A DNA stretch of 64,000 nt from Chitinivibrionales bacterium (GTDB lineage Bacteria; Fibrobacterota; Chitinivibrionia; Chitinivibrionales; WJKA01). The notes beneath the pieces were generated by a model that did no database searches, was not told the DNA's origin, and saw nothing but the letters and a program-made list of their open reading frames with translations. Positions within the stretch are counted from its first letter, which is position 1. Every line of letters begins with the position of its first letter. Location of the stretch: assembly GCA_014728295.1 (NCBI GenBank), contig WJLW01000127.1:1-64000 (forward strand), given 5' to 3'. The position numbers and the translations under genes were made by a program. Of the stretch, positions 44,048 through 53,611 are shown piece after piece.

Positions 44048-44698
44048 ATGTATACATCCATTAAAAAAGCATTTAGGTTTTTAAAAAGAAAGACTCTATT
44101 TAACAACAGATCAGAACTAGTCAATTTCATTATTGGTTCAAATGAGTACGAAACATATTTAGAGATAGGTTGTTCAAAGGATAAAACCTTTGGCTCTGTT
44201 TTGGCTAAAAAGAAAGTCGGTGTGGATCCACAAAGCGGCGGAACGGTTCGCGCAACATCTGATGAGTTCTTTAAAAAAAACAGAGAATTTTTTGATATAA
44301 TATTCTTGGATGGACTGCATCATTCTGTTCAACTAGAAAAGGATGTGGATAACGCTTTGAAATGCCTTAGCGCAAATGGTACAATTGTAATTCATGATGC
44401 TAATCCTCTCACAGAAGAAGCACAACAAGTCCCCCGAAAATCAAAAGGCGGTATATGGAATGGCGATGTCTGGAAAACGATTGTCGCGTTGCGTACAAGA
44501 GCCGATATCGATCTTGCAGTAGGTGCTTTTGATTATGGCTGCGCAGTTTTAATTCCCAGAAATAATACCGATTTACTAATACTTAATAAAGATATTTCAG
44601 ATCTAACCTATTCAGATCTAGATAAAAATAGAAAAAAGTGGCTCCGTCTGAAAAGTCCCAGCAAGCTATCCCGTTTTATGAGAAACGAATCTAACTGA
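44048..44698 (+). CDS. Class I SAM methyltransferase
   Basis: 216 residues with a methyltransferase-24-like core: YLEIGCSKDKTFG (SAM loop), VGVDPQSGG, FDIIFLDGLHHSVQLEKDV, GTIVIHDANPLTEEAQ. It is the fourth methyltransferase in the island. The target is probably a sugar or an acyl carrier intermediate, but nothing in the sequence shows which. Confidence 0.8.
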   Translation: MYTSIKKAFRFLKRKTLFNNRSELVNFIIGSNEYETYLEIGCSKDKTFGSVLAKKKVGVDPQSGGTVRATSDEFFKKNREFFDIIFLDGLHHSVQLEKDVDNALKCLSANGTIVIHDANPLTEEAQQVPRKSKGGIWNGDVWKTIVALRTRADIDLAVGAFDYGCAVLIPRNNTDLLILNKDISDLTYSDLDKNRKKWLRLKSPSKLSRFMRNESN

Positions 44699-44716
44699 AT
44701 CCCCAGTATATCAACC

Positions 44717-45856
44717 ATGCCCCGTTTATTAGCATTTTGCGAAAAACTAGCCGACAGAATCATTGAAGAGAAAGACCAATATTTAATAGCCGGATGTAAT
44801 GGGCCGTACAATGATATTGAAACTGATTTGCGCATACATTCCCACTGGCTATCATTTTTTTGTCTGCTTGGCAGAGCATTACCTGACAAGAGGTATATAA
44901 AATGTTCCCAGGAAATATCTGGAGAATTGCTTCAGCCAAAGCACCGCCCACAAGGGTATTCGTTTTTGCACAGAATTTCCAAAAAAAAAGATAACTGCAA
45001 TGGACTTGTCGGGCAGGCTTGGACTATCGAGGCATTGGCAGAAACATCAATGCTATTCGAAGATAAAAAATATTCTTCTTTGGGCGAAGAGGTTTTTCTT
45101 CAACACAGATTCAATGAAGATATCGGACTCTGGAGCAGGTTGGAAATTGACGGAAGGATATTGAGCGTCGACAGAGCATTCAATCATCAGCTATGGTTTG
45201 CTGCGTGCGGAGCGCAACTGCATGGCGACAGACGCGATAATATACTGGAAATGGTCAATTACTTCTTGAGCAAAATAGAGGAAAATGTGCGGGTGCTTCA
45301 GAATGGCCTGATATTTCACTCGATAGAACGCAAATTTACTGAAGAGAGCGAAAATAAAATCTCATTAAAGCTTAAACTGAAACGACAGCTTAAAAAGCTT
45401 CTATCAACGAATGGTGAAAAAAAAATAGCTGACGTATATGCCACAACTAAATCAAATGGTTACCAAGCATTCAACTTGTATGCATTTGGCAAGCTAAAAG
45501 AGCAGGTCCCAGAACATAGCTATTGGAATTCACAGCATTTTAGAGCTTCTCTGGAATATGTTAATACCCAATTGTATATTGACCGGTTGCGTGGCAATAA
45601 ATATGGATATCCCTATAATCCTCCCGGGTTTGAAATGCCATATGTTTTATATTCGCTTTCTTCACTATCAGAGCAGAAATTAAAAGAGAGCGCGCAATGG
45701 TGGGTAAACGAGCAAATCAAGCGAACATTTAATGGCAACACATTCATGTTTGACAAAGATACCTCGGATGCGTACACTCTGACTTCGCGGATATATGAAA
45801 TCTTAAGGCTTCCGGCAGATATTTTAGAACAAATTGACGTGGCTGTTTCTATTTAA
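44717..45856 (+). CDS. Uncharacterised protein, probable alpha/alpha-barrel
   Basis: 379 residues. It has no signal peptide or membrane helix and no catalytic motif I recognise. Repeated helical segments with conserved aromatic and Gly residues (NGLVGQAWTIEALAET, NHQLWFAACGAQLHG, GYQAFNLYAFGKL, PYNPPGFEMPYVLYSLS) suggest an alpha/alpha-toroid as in glycoside hydrolases, lyases and epimerases. Position between a methyltransferase and a GT2 gene suggests work on the glycan or its lipid-linked precursor. This is inference only. Confidence 0.6.
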   Translation: MPRLLAFCEKLADRIIEEKDQYLIAGCNGPYNDIETDLRIHSHWLSFFCLLGRALPDKRYIKCSQEISGELLQPKHRPQGYSFLHRISKKKDNCNGLVGQAWTIEALAETSMLFEDKKYSSLGEEVFLQHRFNEDIGLWSRLEIDGRILSVDRAFNHQLWFAACGAQLHGDRRDNILEMVNYFLSKIEENVRVLQNGLIFHSIERKFTEESENKISLKLKLKRQLKKLLSTNGEKKIADVYATTKSNGYQAFNLYAFGKLKEQVPEHSYWNSQHFRASLEYVNTQLYIDRLRGNKYGYPYNPPGFEMPYVLYSLSSLSEQKLKESAQWWVNEQIKRTFNGNTFMFDKDTSDAYTLTSRIYEILRLPADILEQIDVAVSI

Positions 45857-45862
45857 TCAGAC

Positions 45863-46732
45863 ATGGAAAAAGAAGTTTCGATAATTATCCCGGTTTATAA
45901 TGATCAGGAGAGAATTTCTAAATGCCTTGATGCATGCATAAATCAATCGACTACAAGCTTATATGAAATTGTTGTAATAGATAATGGCTCATCTGATGGC
46001 ACCTTCAACAGGTGCCTTGATTTCAAGAAGAAGCATCGCAATTTGGTTAGATTATACCAGCAGAACCTAATTCAAAGCGCGTATGCGTCAAGAAATTCAG
46101 GTATTGAAAAAGCAAAGGGAAGCATACTGGTCTTTACCGATTCTGATTGCATACCATCAAAGCAATGGCTGGAAACTGGAGTAAGTGCGCTTAAAAACCA
46201 GAAATCCGGTGCTGTTGCAGGAAAAATTGAGTTTTTTTTTAAATCACAAAACCCGAATATTTGGGAATATATCGACTCTTCAAACAAATTGGATCAAAAG
46301 TCGTATGTAGAAAATGCACATTATGGTGCGACCGCTAATTTGTTTGTGTTCAAAGACGTTTTTAAAAGACTTGGCACATTTAATGAAGCTCTCAAGTCTG
46401 GAGGTGACTATGAATTCGGGCAAAAAATGAAAAAGGAGGGGATCAAATTATCTTATAAAGAAAATGCTGTTGTGTATCATCCTGCCAGAGCCACATTTAC
46501 AGAAAAACTTGAAAAAACAAAACGAATAGCACAAGGGCAAAGGTATTTAGATACGGGAAGAGCATTGAAAAATGTTGCGTTTGCGTTGCTGTATTCTTTA
46601 AAGCCGGTACTAAGCTGCCCACAAAACAATTCAGCCAATTTGTCTGCATTTAAAAAACTACAGGTTGTCATAATTCTAAATGCATTAAAATTGATAAATG
46701 TTCGCTATCGTTTCTTTGCGGCAAGAAAATGA
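45863..46732 (+). CDS. GT2 glycosyltransferase
   Basis: 289 residues with a GT-A fold start: SIIIPVYNDQERISKCLDAC, EIVVIDNGSSDGT, ARN-like YASRNSGIEKAKG and the DxD-like FTDSDCIPS. A C-terminal helix pair follows without clear membrane segments. It probably adds one sugar to the lipid-linked unit in the cytosol. It overlaps the next GT2 gene by 4 bases. Confidence 0.87.
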   Translation: MEKEVSIIIPVYNDQERISKCLDACINQSTTSLYEIVVIDNGSSDGTFNRCLDFKKKHRNLVRLYQQNLIQSAYASRNSGIEKAKGSILVFTDSDCIPSKQWLETGVSALKNQKSGAVAGKIEFFFKSQNPNIWEYIDSSNKLDQKSYVENAHYGATANLFVFKDVFKRLGTFNEALKSGGDYEFGQKMKKEGIKLSYKENAVVYHPARATFTEKLEKTKRIAQGQRYLDTGRALKNVAFALLYSLKPVLSCPQNNSANLSAFKKLQVVIILNALKLINVRYRFFAARK

Positions 46733-47607
46733 TGAATGCTCCTGTTTCCGTAATTATCCCTACACACAATCGTTGTCAAGCACTTTCGAGGGCGATCCAA
46801 AGTGTTTTAAAGCAATCATTCGAAAGGTTTGAACTCATTGTTGTATCTGATGCATCCACGGATGGTACTGATAATTTAGTAAAAAAATTATCAGATTCCA
46901 GAATAATATATATCAGACGGGATATGTCGGGAGGTGCTTCTGCGGCCAGAAATGAGGGCTTGAGGGTAGCGAAAGGCAATTATATTGCTTTCCTCGATGA
47001 TGATGATGAATGGGTTGAAAATGCATTAGATTCGCTTGTGCAGAAAATCTCCAATTCGGAAGACAATGTTGGATTAGTATATGGCTGGATGGACTATGTA
47101 ATGGAAGGTAAGGTCACGAAGCAAAAGCAGCCTCGTTTGAAAGGAGATATTTTCTACGAGATTCTTGACAAACAGCCAATTGGCAATTCGTCTGTTGGTA
47201 TAATAAAAAAGGAAGTCCTGAGCAAAGTAGTGGGGTTTGATGAGCGGCTAAAGAGAGGGAATGATGGAGATTTCTGGCGTAGGATATGCAAATATTATCG
47301 GGTTGACTACATCCCGAAAACGATTGCAAAAATACATGTGGAAAATCCTGACCGAATTAGCCTGAATAACAAAACTGGCTTAAGGAACCATGTGGCTTCT
47401 GGTGAACTGAGATTAAAGAAATTTGCAGATGAATTCCGGAAATTTCCGGAATGCAAGGCCAATGTTTTGTGGGAAATTTTTAAAGCATTTGCAAGAATGC
47501 ATAGGTACGCAAATGCTTCAAAAGTGTTGCTTGAAATAGTATATACTTTAGGTATAAATTATAGAAATTGGAGCAAATTTTTATCTAAATTGAAAAGGAA
47601 AATATAA
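46729..47607 (+). CDS. GT2 glycosyltransferase
   Basis: 292 residues: SVIIPTHNRCQALSRAIQSV, ELIVVSDASTDGT, GGASAARNEGLRVAKG and FLDDDDEWVE (DxD), then GFDERLKRGNDGDFWRRI as acceptor-side motif. It overlaps both neighbours (ATGA with the gene before, TAATG with the epimerase after), showing tight coupling. Confidence 0.88.
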   Translation: MMNAPVSVIIPTHNRCQALSRAIQSVLKQSFERFELIVVSDASTDGTDNLVKKLSDSRIIYIRRDMSGGASAARNEGLRVAKGNYIAFLDDDDEWVENALDSLVQKISNSEDNVGLVYGWMDYVMEGKVTKQKQPRLKGDIFYEILDKQPIGNSSVGIIKKEVLSKVVGFDERLKRGNDGDFWRRICKYYRVDYIPKTIAKIHVENPDRISLNNKTGLRNHVASGELRLKKFADEFRKFPECKANVLWEIFKAFARMHRYANASKVLLEIVYTLGINYRNWSKFLSKLKRKI

Positions 47608-48593
47608 TGTCCAGAGTATTAGTAACCGGAGGAGCTGGATTTGTCGGTTCGCACTTAGTAAAAATTTTGTGTGATGAAGGTCATGAAGTTTTTGTCATTG
47701 ATTCTTTTACTCAATACATCGAACCACCGATAGATAATATTTACTTGTACAATGTAAACTATCGCTTTGAAAAGTTGTTAAAAGATGCACAGATACTGCG
47801 TGGAAATACGCATAACAAAGATGAAATCCGCAGGCGGATTTTAAAGATAAAGCCGGAGTATATTGTGCATTTTGCTGCGTTGCCATTGGCCAATATCGCT
47901 ATTGAATACAGTGAAGAGGCATTCGAGACCATTGTGGGCGGGACGGTAAATTTGCTGGAAGTATTGAGGGATATGGATTTTATAACCAAGTTTGTATACA
48001 TTTCTTCGAGTATGGTATATGGCGATTTCAAAGTAACTCCCATACCAGAGGATTGCGAAAAGGAGCCCAAGGAGATATACGGGGGTATGAAGCTGGCAGG
48101 TGAGTATATGGTTAAGGTGTATTCACAGCGGTATGAAATCCCTTATTCCATTGTCAGACCATCGGCAGTTTATGGTCCTACGGACAATAACAGAAGAGTT
48201 GTTGGATTATTTCTAACAAATGCGGTCAAGGGAAAGAAAATTAGGGCAAAAAATGCAGATACCACCCTTCTCGATTTTTCATTTGTAGAAGATGTTGCTG
48301 ACGGAATAAAGCTGGTAACATTGTCCGGCAAAGCGAATAATGAAACGTTTAATATTACCCGTGGCAGAAGCCGATCATTAAAGGAGCTGGTTACAACAAT
48401 CGGGAATATGTATCCGGAAATTGAAATTGAGTTTGTGGAAGGCGGGACGTTCAGGCCAAACAGAGGCGCTCTGGATGTTACCAAAGCAAAGGAACTTCTC
48501 AATTACAGACCGAAAATTGAGATAGAAGAAGGCGTCAAAAGATACGCAACCTTTTTAGAAAAAGCTCATAAGACGGGAGAAGGAAGCAAGTAA
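47607..48593 (+). CDS. NAD-dependent nucleotide-sugar epimerase/dehydratase
   Basis: 328 residues of the extended SDR family: VTGGAGFVGSHLVKIL, HFAALPLANIAIE, YISSSMVYG, and the catalytic YGGMK, followed by SIVRPSAVYGP and the C-terminal NRGALDVTKAKELL. It resembles UDP-glucose 4-epimerase or GDP/dTDP-sugar enzymes; the substrate is not fixed. It leads into the PglD-like acetyltransferase and DegT aminotransferase. Confidence 0.88.
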   Translation: MSRVLVTGGAGFVGSHLVKILCDEGHEVFVIDSFTQYIEPPIDNIYLYNVNYRFEKLLKDAQILRGNTHNKDEIRRRILKIKPEYIVHFAALPLANIAIEYSEEAFETIVGGTVNLLEVLRDMDFITKFVYISSSMVYGDFKVTPIPEDCEKEPKEIYGGMKLAGEYMVKVYSQRYEIPYSIVRPSAVYGPTDNNRRVVGLFLTNAVKGKKIRAKNADTTLLDFSFVEDVADGIKLVTLSGKANNETFNITRGRSRSLKELVTTIGNMYPEIEIEFVEGGTFRPNRGALDVTKAKELLNYRPKIEIEEGVKRYATFLEKAHKTGEGSK

Positions 48594-48595
48594 TA

Positions 48596-49243
48596 ATGAA
48601 AAACGTTATCATTGCCGGTTCCGGATCTCAGGCAAGATATGCAATAGATATTCTTAAAGAAAATCCGGATTTTAATATTATTGCAGCGGTTGATTTAGAA
48701 GCTGGACATATGGTTGGAGCTGACTTGAATGGAGTCTGTGTCAAATGGCATATAAGTGAACTCGATGCTCATGTATCAAAACAAGTACCATGCTGCGTTA
48801 TTGCCCACGGTGATGCGAAGCTTAAGCAAAAGATTTCAGATGATTTGTCAGGGCGGGGTTTTAATTTTATTTCGGCAATAAGTCGCCTTGCTTATGTAGC
48901 CAGATCAGCAAAGATAGGTCTTGGTTGCATTGTCAATCCTAATGTAACCATAATGCCCAATGCGAATATAAAAGACCACGTTATTATTCATTCTGGCTGC
49001 GTAATTGAACATGATGCGTTTATAGACGAATACGCGAATATTGCCCCTGGAGTATCTTTCGGCGGTAATGTTTCTGTAGGCAAAAGGGCGTATATATATA
49101 CTGGTGCTGCAATCATACCTAAAATTACGATCGGAAATGATTGTATTGTTGGCGCAGGAGCTGTCGTTACCAAATCTGTAGGAGCTGGTGAAAAGGTTGC
49201 TGGTGTTCCCGCAAGAAGCATTTCGCAAATTTCAGAAAGCTGA
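48596..49243 (+). CDS. PglD/NeuD-like sugar O/N-acetyltransferase
   Basis: 215 residues. The N-terminal Rossmann-like domain (NVIIAGSGSQARYAIDIL) and the left-handed beta-helix of hexapeptide repeats (GLGCIVNPNVTIMPNANIKDHVIIHSGC, GKRAYIYTGAAIIPKITIGNDCIVGAGAVVTKSV) match PglD/NeuD-type acetyltransferases, which use acetyl-CoA on a 4-amino sugar or a sialic-type acid. The adjacent DegT aminotransferase could supply the amino group. Confidence 0.85.
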   Translation: MKNVIIAGSGSQARYAIDILKENPDFNIIAAVDLEAGHMVGADLNGVCVKWHISELDAHVSKQVPCCVIAHGDAKLKQKISDDLSGRGFNFISAISRLAYVARSAKIGLGCIVNPNVTIMPNANIKDHVIIHSGCVIEHDAFIDEYANIAPGVSFGGNVSVGKRAYIYTGAAIIPKITIGNDCIVGAGAVVTKSVGAGEKVAGVPARSISQISES

Positions 49244-49246
49244 AGT

Positions 49247-50338
49247 ATGAAGGTACCATTTTTCGGACTTGACAGAGAATATGCCGCATTCAAAGAGCAA
49301 TATCTGGATATCGTCCACAGAGTCTATAGCCACGGCAAAGTTCTGCAAGGTGATGAAGTCGAAATCCTTGAGTCATCGGTAGCAACGTTGACGGGAAGAA
49401 ACTATGCAGTTGCAGTCAATTCCTGCACTGATGCGCTTTTTTTTGCCTTGAGATCTTTGGGAGTAAGAGCAGGAGACGAAGTCCTGGTAACTAATTTTTC
49501 TTTTATTGCTTCTGCTTCCAGTATTCTCAGGTGTGGAGCAAAACCCGTTTTTGTTGATATTGATGGGTATTGTCTCATGGATTTAGAACATGCTCAGTCG
49601 CTGGTTACTCAGAGAACAAAGGCGATCATATTTGTGCACCTGTTTGGCCAAATGGGTGATTGTGCGAAAATTACGCGATTTGCTCAAGAAAACGGACTTG
49701 TATTGGTTGAAGACGCGGCGCAGGCTTTTGGTGCAGAATTCAATGGCAAACCGGCTGGAAGTCTGGGCGATATAAGCTGTTTCAGCTTCGATCCAACTAA
49801 AGTGATTGGTGCTCCGGGAAGCGGTGGTATGGTAGTGACTGACAATGAATCACATTACAACAATATGAGAGCTTATCGCTATCATGGACGGGATGCGCAA
49901 CGGGTTTATCGTACCATCGGCTATAATTCTCAAATGCCTTCTCTAACCGCTGCTCTGTTGAAATTTAAATTGGAAAAAGATCGGGAATGGCAAAATCGAA
50001 GAATAAATATTGCACAAGCATATTTCGACAGGATATCAGATCCTGTACATTTTCCTGATGTATGCCCGCATGCAAGGCATATCTATCACAAATTTGCTTT
50101 ATTGGTTGACAATAGAGATGCTGTCAAAGGACAATTACAGAAACATGGAGTTGCCTGTATGATCCATTACCCTTCTCTACTGTCTGAAAATCCCGTATTC
50201 GCAGATTTTCATACTAATGAATCATATAAGAATTGCCATCTTATCAGTAAGAAAATTCTCTCGCTGCCAATACACCCATTTTTAACTGACGCGGAAGTTG
50301 AATTTGTGATTAATACAGTTTGTAAATCGATAGAATAA
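49247..50338 (+). CDS. DegT/DnrJ/EryC1 PLP aminotransferase
   Basis: 363 residues of the sugar aminotransferase family: VNSCTDALFFALRSLG, DEVLVTNFSFIASASSILRCGAKPVFVDID, VEDAAQAFGAEFNG, and the PLP lysine in CFSFDPTKVIGAPGSGG. It transfers an amino group to a keto-sugar nucleotide. With the acetyltransferase 3 bases upstream it forms a PglD/PglE-like pair. A second DegT gene lies at 57355. Confidence 0.9.
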   Translation: MKVPFFGLDREYAAFKEQYLDIVHRVYSHGKVLQGDEVEILESSVATLTGRNYAVAVNSCTDALFFALRSLGVRAGDEVLVTNFSFIASASSILRCGAKPVFVDIDGYCLMDLEHAQSLVTQRTKAIIFVHLFGQMGDCAKITRFAQENGLVLVEDAAQAFGAEFNGKPAGSLGDISCFSFDPTKVIGAPGSGGMVVTDNESHYNNMRAYRYHGRDAQRVYRTIGYNSQMPSLTAALLKFKLEKDREWQNRRINIAQAYFDRISDPVHFPDVCPHARHIYHKFALLVDNRDAVKGQLQKHGVACMIHYPSLLSENPVFADFHTNESYKNCHLISKKILSLPIHPFLTDAEVEFVINTVCKSIE

Positions 50339-50344
50339 ATTCAC

Positions 50345-51316
50345 ATGGGAAATGATAAAGCTTTGGTGACAGCTGTAATTACTACTCATAACCGTAGTAA
50401 CATATTGCGCAAAGCAATTGAAAGTGCATTAAATCAAACCTACAAACCAATCGAAATATTTGTTGTAGACGATTGCTCGCGTGACGACACTAAAAATGTG
50501 GTAGCCGCATATTCTGCCATAAACTATATCCGAAATACTAAAAATCTGGGTGGTGCTCGGTCAAGGATGAAGGCGGCAAGATTAGCTAAGGGAAAGTACA
50601 TTGCATTTCTGGACGATGATGATCAATGGCGGCCCGAAAAAATAGAAAGACAGGTTAATGTTGCCGAAGCATCAGATGAAAATCTGGCTGTAGTTACATG
50701 TTCGGCAGAAGTTCACATGGAGCAATATTCTTTTCTTTTAAGACCGAAAATGAGAGGAAGAATAAGAAGTCAAGTGCTAACGAAAGACTTTAATACAGTC
50801 CCGTCGTGTCATTTGTTCATAAAAAGTATATTTGATGAAATCGATGGATATGATTTTGATTTGCCGGCGCATAATGAGCATGACATTTGGATGAAAATGG
50901 CCGAAGCTGATTATTATACCGAAAGGATTATTGAGCCGCTTGTAGACATTTTTGAGACAGGTCATCCAAAAATGATGTCGAATTACCACAAGAGAAAAGA
51001 GTCATTTGGTTTATTTACTGAAAAGTGGTATGCAAAAGTATTGAATTGGCACGGCAATTGGCATGGTAAGAAGTTGTTCAACCAATATTTATGTCGGATT
51101 TATGCAAGCTCTGCAGCACTAAGCTCATATAATGGAAATCCAGTAGCAGCATTAGGCTTCATGTTATTGGCATTCAAATACATTCTTCCGTGTTCATTGA
51201 ACGGGCGTGTATCCTTGAAACTTTTTGAAGCAGTTGTTTGGCTAATTGTTCCGCAAAGCAATAAGCATCAATTGAAATTTCGAGTGCAAAGGTTGTCTGG
51301 AACTGTTGACAAATAA
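50345..51316 (+). CDS. GT2 glycosyltransferase
   Basis: 323 residues: VTAVITTHNRSNILRKAIESALNQ, EIFVVDDCSRDDT, NLGGARSRMKAARLAKG and FLDDDDQWRPEK. The GYDFDLPAHNEHDIWMKMAE segment is the acceptor-side motif. A C-terminal extension of about 90 residues holds one hydrophobic stretch (GFMLLAFKYILPC). Confidence 0.88.
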   Translation: MGNDKALVTAVITTHNRSNILRKAIESALNQTYKPIEIFVVDDCSRDDTKNVVAAYSAINYIRNTKNLGGARSRMKAARLAKGKYIAFLDDDDQWRPEKIERQVNVAEASDENLAVVTCSAEVHMEQYSFLLRPKMRGRIRSQVLTKDFNTVPSCHLFIKSIFDEIDGYDFDLPAHNEHDIWMKMAEADYYTERIIEPLVDIFETGHPKMMSNYHKRKESFGLFTEKWYAKVLNWHGNWHGKKLFNQYLCRIYASSAALSSYNGNPVAALGFMLLAFKYILPCSLNGRVSLKLFEAVVWLIVPQSNKHQLKFRVQRLSGTVDK

Positions 51317-51361
51317 AACAAATGCTTTCTTCTGATAATAGATGCAATTATTAGCGGCAGG

Positions 51362-52723
51362 ATGGATTCCTTCAGGAACAAATCAGACAATATGAAACAA
51401 TATCCTGCCGTTGTTGATCTCAGAATGGTTGGAGACAGCCAAAGCGACGGAGCAACAGCAAGGAAACGAGGCGTTAAAGCTGATATTCACAGTCTTCTAC
51501 TTTATTATGCATTTTTGATTTTGTCGCTGATTCACATACCTTTAATACCAGTTGTGCGAGGAGATTTTATAGGGGTTTTTGATTTTGCTTCCGTATTTTT
51601 GTTTGCACTGCTGATTCTCAGTCGCAAAAGAAGATTGCTTAATCTTAAGCGCAATACGCCGATAATGAAGTTGCTATTTGCATATCTTTTATATACTGCA
51701 TTTGCAATTATTAAAGAGCTTTTACTTTCTATATCTGGTGATGGTTTTAAAGGGATTTACTATGTTGCGCTTGTATTAAAGCAGGTTCAATTTATGATAT
51801 TTTATGTTATTAGCTTTTATTTCCTAGTTAATTATAAATTCATAATTAAATACTTTCATTATATTTTGATATTATTTATTGCAATAATATATATAAACGG
51901 CATGTACCAATTATTTGTGCTTCAAAATTGGTATCGATTAGGAATTCCTTTTAAGCATGGCGTATCGTCAAATCTTGCGGGGCTAATCCTTTCTCAATGT
52001 ATTCTCATACTGGTATATAAAGCTTTAAAGGGGGAAAAAAGAAATATTTATAGCCAGCTAATTTATCTGACAGCGATTATTTTCGGAGCAATTGCACTTT
52101 CTTATGCAAAATCAAGAACGAATGGGATTATTCTTTACTTATTCATAGCGATCTTAGTGTACATAATAAAAGGTGAAAAAAAAGAATTTTTAGTTTTCTC
52201 TCTGGCATGCCTTTCAGTTTCACTGTTCTTTTTGTGGGGGATGGTTAATGAAGACAGGCAGCCGGATGGAAGGTCAACAATGTTTCTGCGCAGAAATTTC
52301 GTAGCGAGCTACAGCAATTATATCGCTAACCCTTCTGCTGCAATTGAAGATGGGAGCTTTCAGGGAAGGTTGAGAGCGTGGAAAGAAGCATTATCCGATT
52401 TTGAAGTCAACTTTGTTGAAATATTCTCAGGTCAGGGCTTATCTAAAGTTACGAGCATTGATAATATGTTTCTGCGAACGTTTATAAATCATGGGCTGAT
52501 TGGTCTCGCGTTTTTCGTCTCGATTTATTTAGTGCTATTCAGGTCAGCCAGGGGCCTGTTGTCCAGAATGTCGGTCTTATTCGTTATACTCAATGGAATA
52601 TTTATGGATACCATGGTGGTTTCTTTTCGAGCGGTGCAAGTTATTATACCGGTACTTTGCTATGCAATAATGCACGACCGCGATATCAAAGATAGTGAAA
52701 AAAGCCTGACTGTTTCCAGATAA
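51362..52723 (+). CDS. Wzy-like O-antigen polymerase/ligase
   Basis: 453 residues with about 10 to 12 hydrophobic helices and a larger polar loop near 290-350 (EDRQPDGRSTMFLRRNF, DGSFQGRLRAWKEAL). The loop and the LRAW-x-x-AL element are typical of the O-antigen ligase/polymerase (Wzy_C/WaaL) superfamily. It joins repeat units or ligates them to a carrier in the periplasm. Family sequences diverge strongly, so the assignment rests on topology and context. Confidence 0.8.
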   Translation: MDSFRNKSDNMKQYPAVVDLRMVGDSQSDGATARKRGVKADIHSLLLYYAFLILSLIHIPLIPVVRGDFIGVFDFASVFLFALLILSRKRRLLNLKRNTPIMKLLFAYLLYTAFAIIKELLLSISGDGFKGIYYVALVLKQVQFMIFYVISFYFLVNYKFIIKYFHYILILFIAIIYINGMYQLFVLQNWYRLGIPFKHGVSSNLAGLILSQCILILVYKALKGEKRNIYSQLIYLTAIIFGAIALSYAKSRTNGIILYLFIAILVYIIKGEKKEFLVFSLACLSVSLFFLWGMVNEDRQPDGRSTMFLRRNFVASYSNYIANPSAAIEDGSFQGRLRAWKEALSDFEVNFVEIFSGQGLSKVTSIDNMFLRTFINHGLIGLAFFVSIYLVLFRSARGLLSRMSVLFVILNGIFMDTMVVSFRAVQVIIPVLCYAIMHDRDIKDSEKSLTVSR

Positions 52724-52735
52724 ACCTTATTATTT

Positions 52736-53611
52736 ATGCTTTATATAATTGTTCCAGTTCATAATAATATCAATTCGACAATAAAATTTTTGAATTCATT
52801 AGATAATCAAGCTTTTAAGGCATTTACGTCAATAGTAGTCAACGACGGTTCAATAGATGGCACTACTAATACAATTAAGAAAATGTTTCCGGATTCTGAT
52901 ATTGTAGAAGGAACTGGAGACCTGTATTGGGGTGGAAGCATAAACTTGGGATTAGAATACCTAAAAAAAAACTATTCGCTAAATGAAGCAGATTTGATTG
53001 CCTTTGCCAATAACGATATTGTTTTTGTTGATAGCTGCATTGAAGAGCTGTTAAATAAATGCGAAGAAACCCCAGATGCGTATTATCATCCCATTACCGT
53101 TAATAACAATGACGTCTGCCTTTCAAGTGGTGGAAAAATCATTAATTGGCCGCTATTCTTGACTCACTATCCATTTCGCGGAAATAAGCACGCCACCATT
53201 TCAGTGGATTCATTTCCCCAAATTAATCTGGCAACTGCAAGGTTTCTTTTATTTAATGCAAAATTATTAGGGCTTGTTTCAAATATCGATGCAAAAAACT
53301 TTAAACATTATGCCGGCGACAATGATTTTTCTATGCAGTTGTGGAAGAAAGGAATACCTGGTTATATAATTCCCAGAGCGAAAGTTATTCTGGATACAAC
53401 AAAAACCGGGAACAATCCCAACAGAAGAATGGGGATATGGGAATTTGCAAAAAGCTTATTTTCAATAAAATCAACAAATAACATTTTAATCAGATACAAA
53501 TTCGGTTTGAAGCACTGCCCAGTTTATGCTATGCCTTGTTATTTTGTTTCAGTTGCGACTCAACTCATTATACGCAATTTTATAACTGGTGGATTTAAAT
53601 TAGTGAAATGA
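52736..53611 (+). CDS. GT2 glycosyltransferase
   Basis: 291 residues: LYIIVPVHNNINSTIKFL, SIVVNDGSIDGT, GTGDLYWGGSINLGLEYL and the metal motif FANNDIVF. The pattern with an early W-G-G and N-N-D resembles rhamnosyltransferase-like GT2 proteins. The C-terminus has one hydrophobic segment (CPVYAMPCYFVSVATQLII). It overlaps the next gene by 4 bases. Confidence 0.86.
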   Translation: MLYIIVPVHNNINSTIKFLNSLDNQAFKAFTSIVVNDGSIDGTTNTIKKMFPDSDIVEGTGDLYWGGSINLGLEYLKKNYSLNEADLIAFANNDIVFVDSCIEELLNKCEETPDAYYHPITVNNNDVCLSSGGKIINWPLFLTHYPFRGNKHATISVDSFPQINLATARFLLFNAKLLGLVSNIDAKNFKHYAGDNDFSMQLWKKGIPGYIIPRAKVILDTTKTGNNPNRRMGIWEFAKSLFSIKSTNNILIRYKFGLKHCPVYAMPCYFVSVATQLIIRNFITGGFKLVK

